Positions 43,566 through 45,424 of a DNA stretch of 45,424 bases are shown in pieces. The notes under the pieces are model-generated. The model saw only the letters and a list, made by a program, of their open reading frames with translations. It did no database searches and was not told where the DNA came from. The number at the start of each line of letters is the position of its first letter. Positions within the stretch are counted from its first letter, which is position 1. A program made the position numbers and the translations under genes. The DNA comes from Oscillospiraceae bacterium. Its GTDB lineage: Bacteria > Bacillota > Clostridia > Oscillospirales > Ruminococcaceae. Location: positions 1 to 45,424 of the forward strand of contig JAFWQJ010000012.1 of assembly GCA_017545185.1 (NCBI GenBank), in the 5' to 3' direction.

Positions 43566-45217
43566 GTTTCCAGCATTCCTTTCAGGTCTTCCGCATAGTC
43601 TTCGATCAGCACCGGTGTATCGTCATCCTCCATTTCGATGACCGTATCACCGAAGGTATCATACAGGTTTTCGTTGATCTCATCCGCCAGCACCGAGAGC
43701 ATCTGTCCCGCATCCACGAGCGGCTGATAGGATTCGCCCGTCACCAGACAGATCAGCAGTGCCATCGCCGGTGCGCTCAGCGGCAGATCGGGCAGCTCGC
43801 CGTCATCGTCGTCGTCCTCTGCCGGCTCCTCCGGTTCGGGTGCTGCGGCTTCGGGCTGCTCGTCCTCCGGCAGCGTCAGCATATCGGTCGTATGCTCCGC
43901 CGCCTGCCGGATCTTTTCCAGTTCTTCCTCGTTCAGCGTGATGACCGGCGCATTCTTGCGCTTCTGCTCCTCGAAATAATCCGCGATCGCTTTCCGGATC
44001 ACTTCGGCATCGCCCTCCGGCAGCTCGCCTGCCTTCAGCTTGCCCTTGAACCCGAGCTGCTCCCGCAGCATGGAGTCGATCGTCCGCAGCAGTTCCCCGA
44101 TGCGCGCGGCATTCGGACTGCCCGCGAAGGTCTCCTTCGCCCAGCGTCCCTGATAACAGTGATACACGCAGAGCGGGGACAGCCGGTAATCGCCGTTCGG
44201 CACAAGCGTCCGCTGATAAAAGACCGCGCCCTCGAACATCAGATGCTCGCTGCGTTGCTGCTCACCGAGCAGATACGCAGAAAAGGACTTCTCCTTTTTC
44301 TCCGCGTAATAGGTCAGCAGCGCCTTGTAGACCGCCTTGACGATCTCGGCGACCTGCTCCGGCTCTGCAAGATAGAGCTTGGAATTTTTGATGTGATATT
44401 TGGAGAGCGTGTCCAGCGCGAGCAGCAGATCCTTCGCTGTCTGCGCACTGTGACGCAGCACCGTGATCGCTGCCGCCTCCTTTTCGTCCTCCAGACGGTA
44501 CGGCTGCTGATAATACGCCGCAAAATCCGGGATCCAGCGCAGCAGCGACTTCTTCACGGACGGGAACTGCTCCCCGTAATCCCGCAGCAGCTGACTGAGC
44601 GCATCGTATGCAAGCTCCGCGCTCTGGAACCCGATCAGATTCAGAATCTCATAGGCATACAGCAGCAGAAATGCATTCTGTGCAGGCGGCAGCGCACCCA
44701 TGCGGTAGCGCGTGCGCCATGTGAAGTATGCGCGCAGCTCATTGTCCTTGAGGTTATAGTACATCGGCACGGAGCGTCCGCACTGTACCGTATCCGGGAA
44801 ATCGTCAGTGAAATTCTCCATGTATTTGCCCTGCTGATAAAAGAGGCTTTCCATGGAACGCTTGCCGTCGAGATTGTTGTAGCCGGAGAGCGTCCGCATC
44901 TGGCGGATCTGCTGCGGCACCGGATAGAACATCGCCGACGGATTCGCAAAGATCGACTGCTCGCCGTAGATCTGCGCGGAATGGGATGCCGTGCCGGGCT
45001 TTCTTCTCGCGGATGACGGCTTTTTCGCTGCCGATGCCGGTTTCTTCGCTGCCGGCTTTTTTGCAGCGGATGCCGGTTTTTTGGCAGCAGGCTTTTTCGC
45101 GGCGGGCTTTTTCGCAGCCGGCTTTTTCGGCTTCGGCAGCTGCTCGTCCTGATAAGCCTCCTCCGCGGCGCGGAACAGCCGCTTCAGCATACTGAGCATA
45201 CTCATTTCGCAGAACAT
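43562..45217 (-). CDS. TerB-N/TerB-C domain protein with lysine-rich, histone H1-like N-terminal tail
   Basis: A 551-residue protein. Residues about 28-74 are tandem AKKPA-type repeats (Lys/Pro/Ala/Ser only), a highly basic disordered tail like histone H1 C-termini, likely to bind nucleic acid. Next comes a TerB-N domain (about 100-290: NELRAYFTWRTRYRMG, FLLLYAYEILNLIGFQS), a helical middle part, and a TerB-C domain (about 420-551: ITLNEEELEKIRQAAEHT). A run of acidic residues with a DDDDD core lies near 470, and IEMEDDDTPVLIEDYAEDL near the end. TerB-N/TerB-C proteins are known to accompany DUF2791 ATPases and Lhr helicases in predicted DNA-processing systems. The start is uncertain: ATG 45217 is longest, ATG 45205 is 12 bases from a GAGGGGAG site. 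It heads the operon, with its own promoter. Confidence 0.85.
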   Translation of the reverse strand: MFCEMSMLSMLKRLFRAAEEAYQDEQLPKPKKPAAKKPAAKKPAAKKPASAAKKPAAKKPASAAKKPSSARRKPGTASHSAQIYGEQSIFANPSAMFYPVPQQIRQMRTLSGYNNLDGKRSMESLFYQQGKYMENFTDDFPDTVQCGRSVPMYYNLKDNELRAYFTWRTRYRMGALPPAQNAFLLLYAYEILNLIGFQSAELAYDALSQLLRDYGEQFPSVKKSLLRWIPDFAAYYQQPYRLEDEKEAAAITVLRHSAQTAKDLLLALDTLSKYHIKNSKLYLAEPEQVAEIVKAVYKALLTYYAEKKEKSFSAYLLGEQQRSEHLMFEGAVFYQRTLVPNGDYRLSPLCVYHCYQGRWAKETFAGSPNAARIGELLRTIDSMLREQLGFKGKLKAGELPEGDAEVIRKAIADYFEEQKRKNAPVITLNEEELEKIRQAAEHTTDMLTLPEDEQPEAAAPEPEEPAEDDDDDGELPDLPLSAPAMALLICLVTGESYQPLVDAGQMLSVLADEINENLYDTFGDTVIEMEDDDTPVLIEDYAEDLKGMLET

Positions 45218-45243
45218 CTCCCCTCGGCATGATATACATATTC

Positions 45244-45272
45244 ATTATACCACAAAAGCAGCCGCTTTGCAA
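45244..45272 (-). promoter_or_regulatory. Sigma-A promoter of the TerB-ATPase operon
   Basis: On the minus strand TTGCAA (45272-45267) and TATAAT (45249-45244) are separated by 17 bases. The -10 is about 27 bases before the first possible ATG. Confidence 0.8.
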
Positions 45273-45361
45273 GGAGTTTCACGCGTTTTCATAAACCGAA
45301 CTGTAGGAATGTCAATGATAGGTGACAGATTCCTTCCAAAAAAATACGAAGCACCAGAATT

Positions 45362-45416
45362 GGAAAGCCCAGCCTATGGAGGGAGCCACAGGCGACCGGA
45401 ACAGGCTGGGCTTTCC
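45362..45416. repeat. Long perfect hairpin at the window end
   Basis: GGAAAGCCCAGCCT (45362-45375) and AGGCTGGGCTTTCC (45403-45416) form a 14-bp perfect stem with a 27-base loop. On the minus strand a T7 tract follows about 20 bases later. It could be a terminator for a gene beyond the window, or the end of a mobile element; the sequence stops too soon to decide. Confidence 0.55.
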
Positions 45417-45424
45417 GGCACTCA

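Noticed and set aside
35667-45217. A complete BREX system
   Set aside because: BrxA, BrxB, BrxC, PglX and PglZ are absent. Only BrxD-like and BrxHI-like proteins plus TerB are seen, so I call it BREX-related at most.
45290-45360. Insertion sequence end near the window edge
   Set aside because: I noticed a short odd stretch (CAATGATAGGTGACAGATTC) and the long hairpin, but there is no transposase and no verified terminal inverted repeat, so no insertion sequence is called.

Overview
The window looks like a chromosomal segment of a fibre-degrading gut or rumen Ruminococcus-like Oscillospiraceae (Firmicutes, Clostridia). The support is indirect but consistent: moderately high GC coding sequence, two secreted proteins with type I dockerin modules (a GH9 cellulase and a giant S8 protease), xylan-type sugar uptake genes, sigma-A promoters with 17-nt spacers (several with a TGC extension before the -10), a Firmicutes-style L10 leader, and frequent TTG/GTG starts. 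I saw no tRNA, rRNA, CRISPR array or transposase gene.

Layout. 1-3977 (minus): end of a surface polysaccharide cluster (sugar transferase, mannose-1-phosphate guanylyltransferase, membrane protein, GDP-mannose 4,6-dehydratase cut by the window edge). 4114-7929 (minus): metallophosphoesterase and a short acyl-CoA dehydratase activase. 8036-8370: repeats. 8543-10685 (plus): a His-rich CobW-type GTPase followed by a second GTPase-like protein fused to a YcgQ-like C-terminal domain. 11037-18867 (minus): a xylo-oligosaccharide operon (mutarotase-like protein, GH3 glycosidase broken by an 8-bp duplication, xylose isomerase, lipoprotein, two ABC permeases), with a divergent AraC regulator at 19107. 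20574-23975: GH9 dockerin cellulase divergent from a second AraC regulator. 24110-25669: a string of hairpins, then the L10 leader and rplJ-rplL. 25814-27387: ECF sigma factor with its membrane partner. 27476-35642 (minus): small membrane protein, phosphodiester glycosidase-family protein, and a 2106-residue subtilase/LRR/dockerin protein. 35667-45217: an Lhr-like helicase, an alpha/beta hydrolase, a DUF2975/YozG-type regulatory cassette with a decayed hydrolase copy, a cyclophilin lipoprotein, a DUF2791 (BrxD-like) ATPase and a TerB-N/TerB-C protein with a lysine-rich tail.

How it fits together. Polymer breakdown (GH9, possibly GH3), uptake of oligosaccharides (ABC importer without its own ATPase gene) and isomerisation of xylose form one theme, with AraC regulators beside the two sugar loci. 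The most unusual theme is at the right end: a TerB protein translationally coupled to a BrxD-like ATPase, with an Lhr-like (BrxHI-like) helicase about 4.3 kb downstream on the same strand. This resembles a reduced, BREX-related DNA-processing or defence module, apparently split by a divergent DUF2975 cassette. A second theme is a family of about 106-bp hairpin-rich intergenic repeats scattered at five places and tandemly triplicated at 20272-20575.
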